Source: Solen grandis
Taxonomy: Eukaryota; Mollusca; Bivalvia; Adapedonta; Solenidae
Assembly (NCBI GenBank): GCA_021229015.1
Contig: CM037778.1
Span: 83,840,848-83,904,847, forward strand
Direction of reading: 5' to 3'
DNA length: 64,000 nt
The notes beneath the pieces are model-generated. The model was not told the origin of the DNA, made no database searches, and saw nothing but the letters and a program-made list of their open reading frames with translations. This document shows positions 11,501-22,873 of the stretch, in pieces (position 1 is the first letter of the stretch; every line of letters starts with the position of its first letter). The position numbers were made by a program, and so were the translations under genes.

Positions 11501-14500
11501 GGTCAAACAAGCTGACCGTTCCAAAGCGGTAACTGAGTGTATTTCTCTATTTTATGTTCTGTTTCCTTTTTTATCCATGTGTTTGAACCGACTACTGGAG
11601 TTGGTTCAGTTAAATATATGTTGAATTGAATTTCCTGTTTCTTTCCTTTATGCTATTGAATAAAAACATGGTGCTCGACACTGCTGATGCGTCTTTTACA
11701 ATTATGTTTAATTAATACCAATCTCGCCTATGAGAAAACTCCAGTAAGCAGATAAGTACCGACCAAACATCCGCAGTACAAGTTTACTGATTCACCTCAA
11801 GTTCAGAGGCTGAGATTTTATTTTTGTGAAAAATGACATTCAGTTTGGTTTAATGGTTTACTGTTGTGTATATAAGATTATTTATGTAGGAGAAAAAAAA
11901 TTAGTAAGTGTTAAAGAAGGATAAAAGATGGGCGACCATATAACCTTTAAAGTATAACATCGGCAAAGGACGGGGTTAACTTTGAAGTAGTAAAAGAAAT
12001 TAGTTGTACGACAAATGAATAATTCAGAATTTAAGCGGTGAAATCTTTCATTAAAAAGCCAGCCGGGCTCATTGGCATATGAAATAGGGCGATGAGGGAT
12101 ACATAAAAAGTTTGATATAATTACAGTGAACATAATCTTTCACCACACAAAGTGTTTGGCCAATTAAAAAAAACATTTGCTTTGAAGACTCTTCCAGGTG
12201 GTATGCTAATTTAAAATTATTTGGATTTTGACTCATATAGGAATATTTGTATGAACAAACATATCGATTAAGTCCAATTGCCTTCAATTACAGATGGATC
12301 GAGCGACAGTGATGACAACTATGAACATATTGATGAGAGACCTCCAATACCAAAACGAATTCCTAAAAGCGAGCAGCCAGCTGAAATACATGTACCTGAA
12401 ACGAAATCAAAAACGCAAACAAAATCCAACAAAGGCATAATTAAGGCGATACCCAAAACAATTAGCAAAGGGAGAAAAATGTTCGGTACTGTGCTTTCTA
12501 AAATGAAAAGCAAAGACGAGCCAGACGACCCTGGGGATTCGCTAGAAATTGGCGATCCCGTTCTAGTACAAAATTTCAAACATCGCCATCCCCAGGCAAA
12601 AGCCATTGTCAGACCCATGATTGCTCTGAAGCCTACGGAGAGTCAGCTGTCTGAGAATGATCCAAACAGTATTTACAATGAAGACGACCAGGAAATATAC
12701 GATACAGCTACTGAGTAAGTATGTTTTTACAGAAATGTACCTTAGATGCTAACGTCTGTGACTCGAGTCTAGTTACATTTACTGTAAGTGTCACGTCTGA
12801 TTCCTGTTATAAAGTTGTCAATTCTTTTTAAAGTGTTGGTTCAACTAGGAACAAGACGATTTTAAAGTTGCTAGACTCTTCATTATTCTACACATCTGAA
12901 TATTAATATTAAGTGTACATATAGTTTAAGCTCAACTTAGCTCGAGGGTTGTTGAATATCCGTCATCAGCATAAATTATGTTAAACATTCTAGAGACTCC
13001 ATGGATTGTCTTGCTGTTGAGAAGTAGAGAGCTTAAACCTGTTACTAATGAACACATCTTAATCAAACGTTTACACAATATAAATGATTTATAATCTCAA
13101 TCAAAACTTGGCCGGCATCGAACATACTGAAAATTGTTTTTATCCTTGAAATATATGAACATTTTTTTCTATGATAGCATCTTTATTTCTCAAGAAATAA
13201 TGTTAATAACCATAATGTCTCGGCCAAGCTTGATTATAATTGATAATGACTAAGATGGCCAGACCCTTGAATACATATCAGAACATTGAGCAATCGTGCT
13301 TAAATTTATTAAATATTGATACATTGTACATTCAGTAAAATCAGTGCTACTCATCTAAACGATAATACCACCATGGCCTTCTTGTTTTACGTTTGGTGAC
13401 TATACGAGGGTTGGTCAAGAATTACGTAGAGTACTCTGTTCACTTTTTTATCATGCTAAAGACAAATAGAATGGATGTTGCTGCAAATTACTAATTATAT
13501 TTAATCAGTATGTGAAGTACCATTGGATTCTGTGCACTGTGCTCAGAGCAGTAGACAATGTACGTGAGTAACCATGACGTTACCGGCTCATAACGTAACA
13601 TACGTCTAAATGTCACATCGTTTTAGGTGTTTTTCAGATCTTACAATGGTCTAGGACATTCAATGCAACGTCCGTGCCCTTTTAGCCACTTATTTAAGAT
13701 TATGTCTCTGCTATAATAGTTTGGCGTTTACTGACATATTAATGCTTATTGTTCAGCAAACACATTGTTGTTACATAGTTGTAGCAACACTATACTTAAG
13801 TTTTATTGATATATATGTCTTGAGACACCAACCAGTTAAAGGAGTCTCTTAACCCATTGAGATTAAAAACGGGTAAAATCTTGTAAAATATGCGACAAGA
13901 AGATATATCAGATGTAATACCAACATTGTTTTTTTAATTATGTGTATAACCGTCTATTTAGATATATTTCGAATTTATTTTTATGTATTCATGATTGATT
14001 GTTTAAATTATCAAAAATAGTATTGGCATCACCGACGTTTGTCCTCAATCAGCCTCGAAGTTTGGTAACAAAAACACAGAAAAGCAAATAGCTGAAAGTG
14101 ATGAAGATGATGAATATACATACATCGATGAAACTCAGATCGGCAGTATGAGAAGAAAGGATTCAACCTCACATAAACAAAAACATGCGACAGAAAACAA
14201 AAAGAAAATTGAAGTTAAAAAAATACACAGGTCAGACTCTAAATCTTCTGAGCGTCAAGGAAAAGGTGTCCCGACCATCATCACAGGTGAAGAAGAAGAA
14301 GATGATGAATACGAATACATTGATGAATCTACTTTAGCTTTTGAAATAAAACCAGATAAAAAACGAACGAAACCAGAAATAAAAGTACCAAAACCACAGC
14401 CTGCCGCACGAAAGGATAAAATAAAATGCGAAAAAGACCAAGAGAAAACGAATGCCCAAAGGTGCGTATTTCATGATTTAACATCTCAGTTTTTTTTTTC

Positions 14501-15185
14501 ATTCAAAATATGACGACCTGTGTAGCACAGTATGTTTGAACTTCATATACATTTGTATATTATGAACTTGGTTCACCCTGATTCTTCTTGTCAACCGGTT
14601 TTGTTTTGTTTTTTTTTTGTTGTTTTTTTTAGAAAAGTAGATGATGACTTAATTAAAGGGAGACAACTTCAGCTGAATTTTTATCCTATTTGTTGTACTG
14701 TGCTGTGTTTTTTTCTGAGATCTTTTGTTTTGATGCCAGATATTCCGGTAATATTTTATGTTTTAAAGTATATATTAGTATAAAGTTAAGAAATAAATAA
14801 TAAATATACTATATGTTGTAGGCTTCCTGGTCAAATCAAAACCAAACAATCAGGGGAACGTGCTGATGACGAACACTGTGGCAATTATGGTAAAATTTTA
14901 CCGCCAGATAAAGTTGCTTCTCAAACAAAGGAAGACCAATTATCTGATAACAGTGAAATAAAAGCAACAACATCCTTTGTTGAGAATATGACAATAAAAG
15001 AGGTGGGCGATGCTCTGTGCAAACTGAAACTTGAGAAATATGTTGATAAATTTGCATCTGAGCAAATAGATGGAAAGGTACTCGCTTTATTGGATATGGA
15101 TGACCTTGTGAATGAACTCAAAATGTTAAAGTTAGAAGCCATTCGACTTACCGCTTTCAAAAGGGATGGACATATTCCGACATGA
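5412..15185 (+). CDS. CABIT-SAM adaptor protein (GAREM-like), 8 exons, 5' end missing
   Basis: Exons 5412-5562, 6472-6601, 8246-8437, 9516-9689, 10560-10712, 12294-12714, 14021-14461 and 14822-15185 each have AG before and GT after, and all join in phase to give 674 residues and a TGA stop. Residues about 1-200 resemble a CABIT domain (FKEFFAKYRDQFP, then PRVLCVDD, then GGPQPLKEILEENKLPVLVK). Residues about 270-560 form a hydrophilic Lys/Glu/Asp-rich linker with three YxxIDE motifs. The last 65 residues are a SAM domain (IKEVGDALCKLKLEKYVDKF, then LLDMDDLVNELKMLKL). CABIT plus C-terminal SAM is the architecture of GAREM proteins, cytoplasmic adaptors that link receptor tyrosine kinases to Grb2 and MAPK signalling; that role is inferred from the family. 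The first listed exon begins in mid-codon, so at least one upstream exon is missing. Introns carry hAT debris upstream and SINEs inside. Possible AATAAA signals lie at 15292, 15369 and 15404. Confidence 0.82.
6472..6601 (+). CDS. CABIT-SAM gene, short internal CABIT exon
   Basis: This 130-nt exon is too short to stand out as an open frame. It was found because the flanking exons do not join in phase without it. Acceptor TTTGTCAG ends at 6471; donor GTCATA starts at 6602 and is non-consensus after GT. Entering in phase 0 it reads LMRIHCYSSQPRVLCVDDKE and on to VNFRVIR, leaving one base that joins the next exon as I-GGPQPL. The content (PRVLCVDD, LTIPLTIGVNF) is what the middle strands of a CABIT domain should look like. 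Confidence 0.75.
8246..8437 (+). CDS. CABIT-SAM gene, CABIT core exon
   Basis: Acceptor CACAG ends at 8245 and donor GTTAG starts at 8438. It encodes GGPQPLKEILEENKLPVLVK, then MACGDEYPVKRG and NLLITEQYLEHYFMLNCIDTV. The KLPVLVK stretch is the typical central strand of CABIT domains. It ends with one carried base. Confidence 0.8.
8478..8615 (+). mobile_element. tRNA-derived SINE, family C
   Basis: The head reads GGTCCAGTGGTAACATA (box A) and GTGAGTTCGAACCTCG (box B). The body includes TATAAGTTTCCCAATTCAAT and TAAACAAGTTT, also seen in the copy at 29158-29345. It is intronic in the CABIT-SAM gene. Confidence 0.6.
8752..8990 (+). repeat. Short interspersed repeat, duplicated start
   Basis: TCTCACTGAGGAGGAGTGCA then GTGCACAAG occurs at 8753, again at 8783 and, altered, at 8938 (TTGAGGAGGAATGCAGTGCA), each followed or nearly followed by ATGATAACTCTAC(C/A)TTTCAT. 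It is intronic and non-coding. Confidence 0.5.
9040..9260 (+). mobile_element. SINE family B, 5'-truncated copy
   Basis: It shares GGACTGGTTGGCCCGTT and AATGTGACTGGGTG with the copy at 1440-1715 and ends GGACGTTAAACTGAACAAAC followed by AAAC repeats, a typical SINE tail. It lies in the intron before exon 4 of the CABIT-SAM gene. Confidence 0.6.
9516..9689 (+). CDS. CABIT-SAM gene, exon 4
   Basis: A pyrimidine-rich tract and TTAAG acceptor end at 9515; donor GTACTG starts at 9690. Joined to the previous exon it reads ALKMNPIVCLGALSDELEAT and continues to EKYDTARGDP. It probably forms the end of the CABIT region. The overlapping ATG-initiated frame in the intron just upstream is not the coding frame. 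Confidence 0.75.
10560..10712 (+). CDS. CABIT-SAM gene, exon 5
   Basis: Acceptor GCTACAG ends at 10559 and donor GTATAA starts at 10713. It encodes AIEEYCAEDVDVETGRGG, then LTTIYPDMNKKKPDAPQRRP, and marks the passage from the folded N-terminal region to the charged linker. Its base composition is more GC-rich than the flanking introns, as expected for an exon. Confidence 0.78.
12294..12714 (+). CDS. CABIT-SAM gene, exon 6 (linker, first YxxIDE motif)
   Basis: Acceptor AATTACAG ends at 12293 and consensus donor GTAAGT starts at 12715. It encodes about 140 hydrophilic residues. An acidic serine cluster precedes the tyrosine motif YEHIDE (12320-12337). Then come proline/lysine-rich sequence and a stretch containing VLVQNFKHRHPQAKAIVRP. 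The exon closes with two further acidic tyrosines in SIYNEDDQEIYDTA. Regulation by tyrosine phosphorylation is suggested by these contexts but not shown. Confidence 0.8.
14021..14461 (+). CDS. CABIT-SAM gene, exon 7 (linker, two YxYIDE motifs)
   Basis: Acceptor AAATAG ends at 14020 and donor GTGCGT starts at 14462. It encodes 147 residues rich in Lys, Glu and Asp. Two near-identical motifs, YTYIDE (14115-14132) and YEYIDE (14310-14327), each follow a run of acidic residues. The basic stretches between them (KKKIEVKKIHR, KPDKKRTKPEIK) look disordered. Confidence 0.8.
14822..15185 (+). CDS. CABIT-SAM gene, terminal exon with SAM domain
   Basis: Acceptor TTGTAG ends at 14821; the frame runs to TGA at 15183-15185. 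After about 54 linker residues it encodes a SAM domain of about 65 residues (IKEVGDALCKLKLEKYVDKF, then EQIDGKVLALLDMDDLVNEL, then KLEAIRLTAFK), with the usual helix pattern and LxxLxLxxYxxxF core. SAM domains mediate homo- or hetero-oligomerisation. The downstream 3' UTR probably ends near one of the AATAAA sites at 15292-15409, just before a SINE insertion. Confidence 0.85.
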
Positions 15186-15454
15186 TGAATTCTGACTAGG
15201 TTCTTTTAGAAAAGAATCTTATCAAGAGTGTGTATGTTTTTTTTATATAACTACTCTGTGTTCTATTTTAAAATGAGGGAAGGAGCCTGTAAATAAATGT
15301 AAAGCCTGTCGATCGATTTTACACGATATGAAGACTAAAAGCTTTAAACGCCGATTGATATTAATTTCAATAAATGTTAACCAATATTGAACATACCACC
15401 TTGAATAAAGCTGTGCTTAGATATACATACATATTATGCAAAAAAATCAGTGAC

Positions 15455-15587
15455 TTGACTTGACTATTTGAGTTTACCGTCGCTTCGACAGTATTTCAGT
15501 CATATAGCGACGTCCAGCTAATTACAGGTGGAGGAAGACCCCGAATGCACGGAGGCATCCGGATAGAACCACCGACCTACCGAAAAG
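15455..15587 (-). mobile_element. SINE family A, 5'-truncated, with target-site duplication
   Basis: In - orientation the body has the conserved core (TTTACCGTCGCTTCGACAGT, ATAGCGACGTCCAGC, AATTACAGGTGGAGGAAGAC as read on +) and a GACTT tail. It is flanked by ATCAGTGAC at 15446-15454 and at 15588-15596, a 9-bp target-site duplication. The tRNA head is missing. It lies directly downstream of the CABIT-SAM gene 3' end. Confidence 0.75.
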
Positions 15588-15599
15588 ATCAGTGACATG

Positions 15600-18500
15600 G
15601 TGTAGTATAGTGGTATTAAAATAAAGCGAACACTCGATTTTGATTAACACTTCCTCTAGTTCCCGATTTTCCTAAAAATATTTTCTTATATTAAAATCTG
15701 TGCATACCTTTGTTTAGTAGGAACAACTTTTTAGTCCCTAAGAGCATTTTAAACTATAATTAAAATGTTTGAATTGTGAAAATCGATTCCATCTTTTCAA
15801 ACCTTACCAATCTACACATGACAACTCTCCGCTCAAGAATGATATCTTTAATCAAGTAATCGATTATCAGTTCTTTTTTGTTTGCCCAAAGAATAGAAGT
15901 GTCCATTGTTAATTTGAAAAGGCACGATTTGTAATTTACATGCAGTGCAGCTGCGTATGTGCACTTGTGGGAATACATATGTACATGTCTCATTTAAACA
16001 TTTTAACCATGTTGTTCTTACGTCGCCGCCTTTTATTGATAAAAGAAAAGGGCTATGAATGAATAACCCTTAGATGATATTTTTTTATCACAATACCCGA
16101 TCTGAAAATTACATGACATCGATAGATTTAAGGGGGATATACTTTCGGTCCGTTTTTTGTTGCTAGCTAAATATTGCGATAGTGGTGTCAAAGAGTGAAA
16201 CTATGCATACCGTTTTGCGGGGAAAAAGAAGCAGTGGGTTTCTTCACAATAGCTTTATTACATGAACGGCGATTAAAAACTCGTTTTAAATTATGATAAA
16301 TAAATAATAAATAGTCAGAACCTACATACATAACTCAGAATTTGTGAGTACAAACTTATGATTGAATTATAAATTTATAGAAACTTGTCAAGCATTTAAA
16401 CTATTCGCTATGGAATTCTGTTCGATAAATATAGGTCATTTGTAAAATATTCTTTATATTGGTAACAGGGGACCTCAGATATATCGAACAAAACGTCATG
16501 GTCCCAACCCCTCGACTTTAGTACGAATATGCATTGTTTTTGATATTTGAATTGATGCACTGTAATGATTCTATAGTGATTTTTTTTTTAAAAACTTTAA
16601 TTGTTTAATGCACAATTTACAGGAGCTTTATGAATGACTATTTTAGAATTTATTAATAACATCATATAGGAATTATTGTAAAAAAAAAGTACATGAACAC
16701 TGTAATCAGTGTCTCTGTGGTATCATAGTTATATAATAGTTTCGCAACAGGAATTAGTTTGTGTAATATATGTGCGGGTTTTTATAAACAATGATATACA
16801 TATACATAAAGACATACAGACGGACAGGAATTATGCAAATAATGAAAAATATAAAATTCGCTCAAACAAAAACATTGTGTGATAGGATACAAACCTTTGA
16901 TTTATAAATATGATAGTTATTAGTGTTAATTTTTGTGCTGAAAAGTTAACGTTATTATATACCAAATGAAAAGGGATTTGTCTGCAAGTTATTTTATTTC
17001 CTGAAGAACTGATAACTTAGAACATTTTTGTAAATCAATGATAACAGCGCAATTATTGCTGTAACGATTTAGATATCCGCATGATCTTACTGCTGAAGCC
17101 GTATTGTTTTATATAGTAGACACATGCGACGTTATATAATTATTTTGCTCCCACATGGGTTTGGTATTTTATAGGGTGATGTCTAAACTGTATATATCAT
17201 ATAATACTGGATGTTTATTGCTGGTATCTCATTAAGAGTTGGAATATGTTTAATAATTGTATACTCAGAAGTTTAGCATTTTCAACACAAATTAGATGTA
17301 ACTCTAACAGAAAATGACTATAGTTGTGAGATTTATCAGCATAGAAAAGAGGATAAGGGACAGAAAAATAAAGAAAAGTAAAAAATACAAAAATATTAGC
17401 ATAATTACAATTAACAATTGGAATCAAAATTATATTTCCTCGTAATATTGATATTTGACCTTAAACATTGCCCATCGTTGATTGAAACAACCATCTAGCA
17501 TAGAAATTTTAAATAGGACATATTTGATTTATATTGTCGGCCAGCTTTAATCTCTCAGAACGCAACAATTTGTGACAATTTATACAGCAGTTTCATAAAC
17601 AACGAAACCCTGACTAGAATTTCTGTATATAACGATTCTTCTCAAAACAGAGAACATGCTTTTTAAGAAGAAAGGCGAACTTCAGTTGGATGTTTTGAAG
17701 GTTTCATTTTTTATATGTTGTACTTGTTTCATTATGAGCATCAGCACAATAGCATCGTCATATTTTTTTAATAGTCTTGCTTCATAGTTAACATAAATAC
17801 CGAAAGAAAGATATTGAAAGCTAAAAATGAACTAGACAAATTGTACTCAGAAAGTTAATCTTCAAACTACATTCAAGTGAAATTTCAGCAAAATATTTTA
17901 TTATCTAGGGATACACACAGGTGTAACAAATTTCCGATAAAGATGTTACATCAATAATTTTAATCCGACCATAATGAAATTAAGTCAAACTGATTGTCTG
18001 CAGTATATCTTATGCAGTTGTGACTATGGGTTTTATGGGATCAAACACTGTCTTGTTTTTCTTCTGCTCTTTGCATAATTTCAGGTGTTACTTCGATTGT
18101 CTTGTACTTTATCAGACTTTGTTTATTATCTAATGTAAGTTCATAGCCGAAGTTGGCTTTTGTTGCCTCTGTGAAACTGAATTATGGCCTAAATTTGATT
18201 TCTGACCTTATGTAATACTACCCACAAACAGAGAGTGATTTTTATGTAAACATTGTTAAATATAGATGTTTTGTATGTTTGCTTTTTGTATCTAAATATT
18301 GATTAATTTGTAGCTAAATTAAATTTGAAAATCTAAAGATTTATGGCCTTTTTTTAACTTTTTTCTATATAGAGTTATTTAAGCAGGCCCTTGTGAACAC
18401 AACTCCACATGTAAGATGTGTTTAAACTTACCCACAATACTCACCCTGATATGTAGTTGAACATTGTTTCCACATTTACCTGTCAATAAGTATGGCCCTT

Positions 18501-18833
18501 TTTTACCTTTTATGCATCGAATCATGTTAGCAGAACATTCTGAAAACACCACTGGAGTCTTTGGTTGAAAATTTCCATTTACGCTTATCTATATGAAAGA
18601 AGCATTTCATGCTCAAACTTTTTGTTCTAGGATTAAGTTTGAAGGGGTTCTGTAGGTACTCACGTAAACGCAACTCTTCTTTACGGCGAGGATTTATTTC
18701 AAACTTACCCAATATAATCGCCTTCCTTTGCTTAAATATTTCTTTCAGCCCCAAATGGGATTAGGCCAGTGATACACATTCCACAAATAAACTACATTTT
18801 TAATGGTTATAATTTCTATGAGGTGAAAGTAGC
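15600..18833. other. Intergenic, no gene recognised
   Basis: AT-rich, with short frames only, no clear repeat family and no splice-flanked open segments. Confidence 0.5.
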
Positions 18834-18933
18834 NNNNNNNNNNNNNNNNNNNNNNNNNNNNNNNNNNNNNNNNNNNNNNNNNNNNNNNNNNNNNNNNNNN
18901 NNNNNNNNNNNNNNNNNNNNNNNNNNNNNNNNN
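18834..18933. other. Assembly gap (100 N)
   Basis: Exactly 100 N, a standard scaffold gap of unknown true length. Frames crossing it are meaningless. Confidence 1.
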
Positions 18934-19726
18934 ATTTTAAAAACGGGGTTTATTTTTGGCTAAAAATGGACGCTAGCTTTCATCACTTTACTTTTAAAAA
19001 CCGTCTACCTTTACATAATTGCTCTTATTAAAAATCTGTACCACGATAATATTTCTTGGACACCTTTTTAATGTAATGTTTGTTAATAACACTCTTTATA
19101 TATTTCGCAGTACTCAAACTTGGCCTTTCCTAACTTGATAATTGACATCTGAATTCAATTTAAATAGGAAATGAACTGTGGCATAGTTTCTTCACTGAAT
19201 TACTTTAAACTTGTTTGATATTCGTTTACTTACAATTCTCTCACGTTACTTGATAAGTAGCTTAATCTTTCACCGATTTTGGTGAATGGTGAAACACTGA
19301 GTACAATCCTTATGTGATCAATCAAAAATGATTATACTTTCTTCATCAGCCGAATATGTTTCATAAATACAAATAGATATATAAGACAACTGGTCCAAAC
19401 GTCTACCGGGTACATTTTACCTTTATTTCACAATCTCTCTATTTTTCCCGTCTCTACAGCTGAATCCAAACGAATCCTGCATTTATGATAGGGTAGAGGA
19501 TAAGACAGAGAAATTATGCTTTTGCAAAACTGGAGTTCAAAACTATTTCCTTGGAGTCTTAAAAATGCATAATAAAAGTCTGAATAAATCAATTTGTTTG
19601 AATAATGTTACATTGACATCATGATATGGTCTCTTTTCTTTCTGCTACCATATGCTGAATTTTGTTATTGTGCCAAAATGCACAGATATATAAACAAATA
19701 ATTTATATGCCAGATATACCGGCACA
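18934..19726. other. Intergenic, no gene recognised
   Basis: AT-rich sequence between the gap and the PAN remnant, with nothing recognisable. Confidence 0.5.
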
Positions 19727-19853
19727 GGAAGTGAACAACGCTAACACTCTGGCTAGATGTGCAGTTCGCTGTGGAATAAAACACATTGTGTGCGAGTTTA
19801 GCAACCACGACAGGACAAGGGGTGTATCGGTTGTGTTAAGTCAAGAGCAATGA
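19727..19853 (+). pseudogene. Decayed PAN/apple-like exon
   Basis: After CCGGCACAG the frame reads EVNNANTLARCAVRCGIKHI then VCEFSNHD. This has the C-x3-C spacing and ALARCA-type helix of PAN/apple domains, which bind proteins or glycans in secreted and membrane proteins. The expected later cysteines are found only in another frame (GCIGCVKS), so a frameshift is likely near 19815. A stop follows. With the two remnants downstream it belongs to one former gene. Confidence 0.45.
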
Positions 19854-21227
19854 TTGGCAACAAGCTCCATTAGCTTCTAAAATTGCGCTGCATTATGAAA
19901 GAAATAACATTGTTAATTTCAAATACATTTGTACATTAAATGCTGGGGTCAATTAAAACATGAAATGCCAGTTAGATACGGGTATTTGGATGTTACAATT
20001 TTGTTTAAATTTTAATCAAGTATTTTGAGTATTTCTATCAAGATACCAAGCTAGCTAACAAAACAATACTGCAAAACACTAATACAAAAGTATGTTTTCT
20101 TACACTTCTAGATTTTTACATGCCGTTGTTCTATCTGGTCAGACATTACGCCCCTTGTATTTCAATTTGAATCAATTTTTAGTTTTCGGTAGATACCCTT
20201 ATTTTGTTGTATTGTATTTCAATTCCAGATTAAAATACATCAAACCATATTATCCCAAATGTGTCCCCAGCCTAATCACCACGTAATACAATAAAATTTT
20301 TTATTTTTTTTTAATATTCATCAGACGTCTGGCTGTATTTAAAAAAAAAATGTTTTATGATATTGCTGCTATGATATATGTTATATAAATGCCAAATTTT
20401 TTTCTGAGACTAATTTAGCCTTTCTTATTATTTGTCTAATGTCATACTTTCTATGTTTCATCCATTTCATATCGGTGTCGTTTAGATTTCTCATTATTAT
20501 ATACCAGTAACATCTGTCTAAATGTGATGATTATACAAAACAGTGCCGTGATGAATTTCTTTTAAAAAGGTTAAGCTTTACCGGTTTTCGGGTGATCGAA
20601 TGGATAAATTAATCTATAAGATATAAATTCTTTATAAGATTTTTTCCATTTTAAATGCCTGGTTGATTTTTCAATAACATAATAAGTACATTGACGTTAT
20701 TATGAATTATTTAGACTATTTTATTACAATTATTTATAGTTATTATCATTACTTTTTGTTTGTTGTTTTACTGAGTAAAGAGTTAAACGTAAATTCGGTA
20801 TTACTGAATTTCTTCAGCGAAAGATTTTTGTAAATGTTGACATTTTTCACATAGAATTAGTGAGTTGTTCAAAAAAATCATCAAATAATCAAGAAAAAAC
20901 ATCCTATAAAAAAATCATTCAGTGTCATCATCTTTAAAAAAAAAAAAAATGAATGCACTGTTCATTTGAATGCCTTACGTACGACCATAAAAAAACATAT
21001 TTATTGCAAATTAGCATATTTCATGCGCCTGAACCTCTCATAATTTTAATGTTTTATGGATGTAATTTTTTTAGGATATCTACAGAAACTCTACAGATAC
21101 ATGTTATGATCTAAAAAATATAAAAAGCTGAAGTACCCTTTTATTTTGTTCATATCTTAGTGTGTGGTTAAGTGTGTAATTTTCGGGTTCATCTAATTCT
21201 TGATCCCATAAATGTTGATACTTTCAG

Positions 21228-21361
21228 ACATCATCACAGGGATGCTCCTACAATTCGGCCGTTTGTTCTGGGGTTAAACCCAGATATGCGAAGATCCCTG
21301 GAAATCTGCACGTGTGAAGCAGGCTATAGTTACCTGCCTTCCAGCCAGACATGTGTCTCAT
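21228..21361 (+). pseudogene. Frameshifted EGF-like exon
   Basis: Acceptor ACTTTCAG ends at 21227 and donor GTAAGT follows 21361. The first half makes sense in one frame (SQGCSYNSAVCSGVKPRY). The second half makes sense in another (EICTCEAGYSYLPSSQTCVS, with the CxCxxGY signature of EGF domains). A small deletion near 21305 separates the frames. EGF modules are extracellular; the ligand is unknown. Confidence 0.55.
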
Positions 21362-21379
21362 GTAAGTTTGTTGTTGTAT

Positions 21380-21597
21380 TGGGGTTTACAGACGTGCGAT
21401 AGTATTTCAATATTTTTGCGACGTCCAGCAAAATTAAACAGGTGGAGGAGACCCCGAGTAACAGAGGTATTTGGGTAGAACCACCGACCTACCGCAAGCC
21501 AGCTGGAAGGCTTCCTCACATGAAAAAACCCAAGTCCTTCCGGGGATTCGAACCCAAGCGGTGAGGGGGTGAGGGATTTGTAGCCACGGCGGCTCAT
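21380..21597 (-). mobile_element. SINE family A, near full length
   Basis: It is read on - as tRNA-like head (CGCCGTGGCTAC, box B TTGGGTTCGAATCCCC), then the AAGCCTTCCAGCTGGCTTGC segment, then the conserved core. It was inserted just downstream of a decayed EGF exon. The core has several substitutions, indicating an older copy. Confidence 0.7.
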
Positions 21598-22374
21598 GTA
21601 GTGTTTACCATTCGTATTAATACTGATAGATATTGTACATGTATTCTATATTTGATGTTTATGATATACAAAGTTGTTTTAGATTGATGTTCATCGCTAG
21701 ATTTGATAATAGTGACTATATCAGTATCTTTTTCGAAATACAGAAACTCCCGGGTTTTGGGATCTGATAATTGTTGCCACGTCTTTACGCTTATTTTGTC
21801 TAAGGACTCCATACATAAAGTATATTTCAGAGTCTATTCTGCTGCTTTAACCAATTTCTGAATTTAAATTTATAAAAAAACAGTGATGAATACATTTGAA
21901 AATTTAAAATCTGTGAAAACTCATAAAAGCTAGGATCATAAATATTCACAGGTAACTCATGCATTAAATTAAATGCCACGAATGTCTAATTTCTTCTACA
22001 GAACGTATATTCCCAACTGAACTAATTATTTATAGTTTTCGACCAGATCAATTTAGCGATAACACATTAGGATTTTCCTCAATGGCATATAAATATTACC
22101 CAAAAAAATGACTCGAAAAGCTTACTGCCATTGCCCTCTATAGTATTAGCATCATCAACACTGTGTCGATGCAGATGCCAACTGTGAAACAGTAAATTTA
22201 AAGCAACGAATGTAAGCCCGAGTTTGTACTAAGCAACCAAACTTTATACACAGAGAACTTTACTTTAAAAGTCTCAAAAATCATGATTTTATTTTACCAT
22301 TTACTTCTCATTCGACAGCCGTTTGAGCAATGCAACCATTTGTCCCTCGTTTTTCACACAAATCAATGTGTTTT

Positions 22375-22535
22375 ATTGGGGTTTACCGTCGCTGCGATAG
22401 TATTCAATCATATAGCGACGTCCAGCTAATTACAGGTGGGGGAAGACCGAGTACACAGAGGAACCCGGGGTAGAACCCCGACCTACCCCAAGCCCGCTGG
22501 AAGGCTTCCTCACATGAAAAATCCGAAGTCCCCAC
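22375..22535 (-). mobile_element. SINE family A, headless copy
   Basis: As read on +, GGGGTTTACCGTCGCTGCGA is followed by ATAGCGACGTCCAGCTAATT and GGAAGGCTTCCTCACATGAA. The tRNA head is absent. It lies between the EGF and PAN exon remnants. Confidence 0.7.
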
Positions 22536-22608
22536 CTACCTAATCCATGAATACAGATTTAACTGTATTGACTCACTTTTAAACTTTTGAATATCGATCT
22601 ATCTTCAG

Positions 22609-22873
22609 CGTGGCAGACTATGGGGATACATTTGAGGCATATCCAAATCATAGGATTTACAAGCATAACGACGAGTCTATCTATGACGTCACCCTGAAGG
22701 AATGCTCCAGCACTGTGTGGTCACCACGTCCATCCCGTGTCTAAGTGCTGAATACTTTGAAGATCTAGAGGGTGGACAGCATGCCAATGTCCCTGGACAA
22801 CGCCCTGACGGCCCGTAGCAGCTACGGCTCGTCAGCACGGGGAAATAATTATTATAATAGGAACTGTCTGTGA
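22609..22873 (+). pseudogene. Frameshifted PAN-domain exon
   Basis: A strong acceptor (ATCGATCTATCTTCAG) is followed by VADYGDTFEAYPNHRIYKHN and IYDVTLKECSS. A frameshift leads to HCVVTTSIPCLSAEYFEDLE. A second shift leads to LDNALTARSSYGSSARG and NNYYNRNCL, then stop. The C-x-x-x-C ... C pattern with SAEYFEDL is PAN-like. Two frameshifts in 265 bp show loss of function. Confidence 0.55.

Noticed and set aside
12294..14461. Tyrosine motifs as an ITAM
   Set aside because: YxxI spacing between motifs is far longer than the 6-12 residues of an ITAM, and the protein shows no membrane segment.
14620..14665. Extra exon of the CABIT-SAM gene after TTTTTTTTAG at 14632
   Set aside because: A good pyrimidine tract is present, but no suitable donor keeps the frame, and exon 7 joins exon 8 in phase without it.
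18769..18963. Open frame across the first gap
   Set aside because: It spans 100 N and has no meaning; the same holds for the frames over the gaps at 39955 and 60362.
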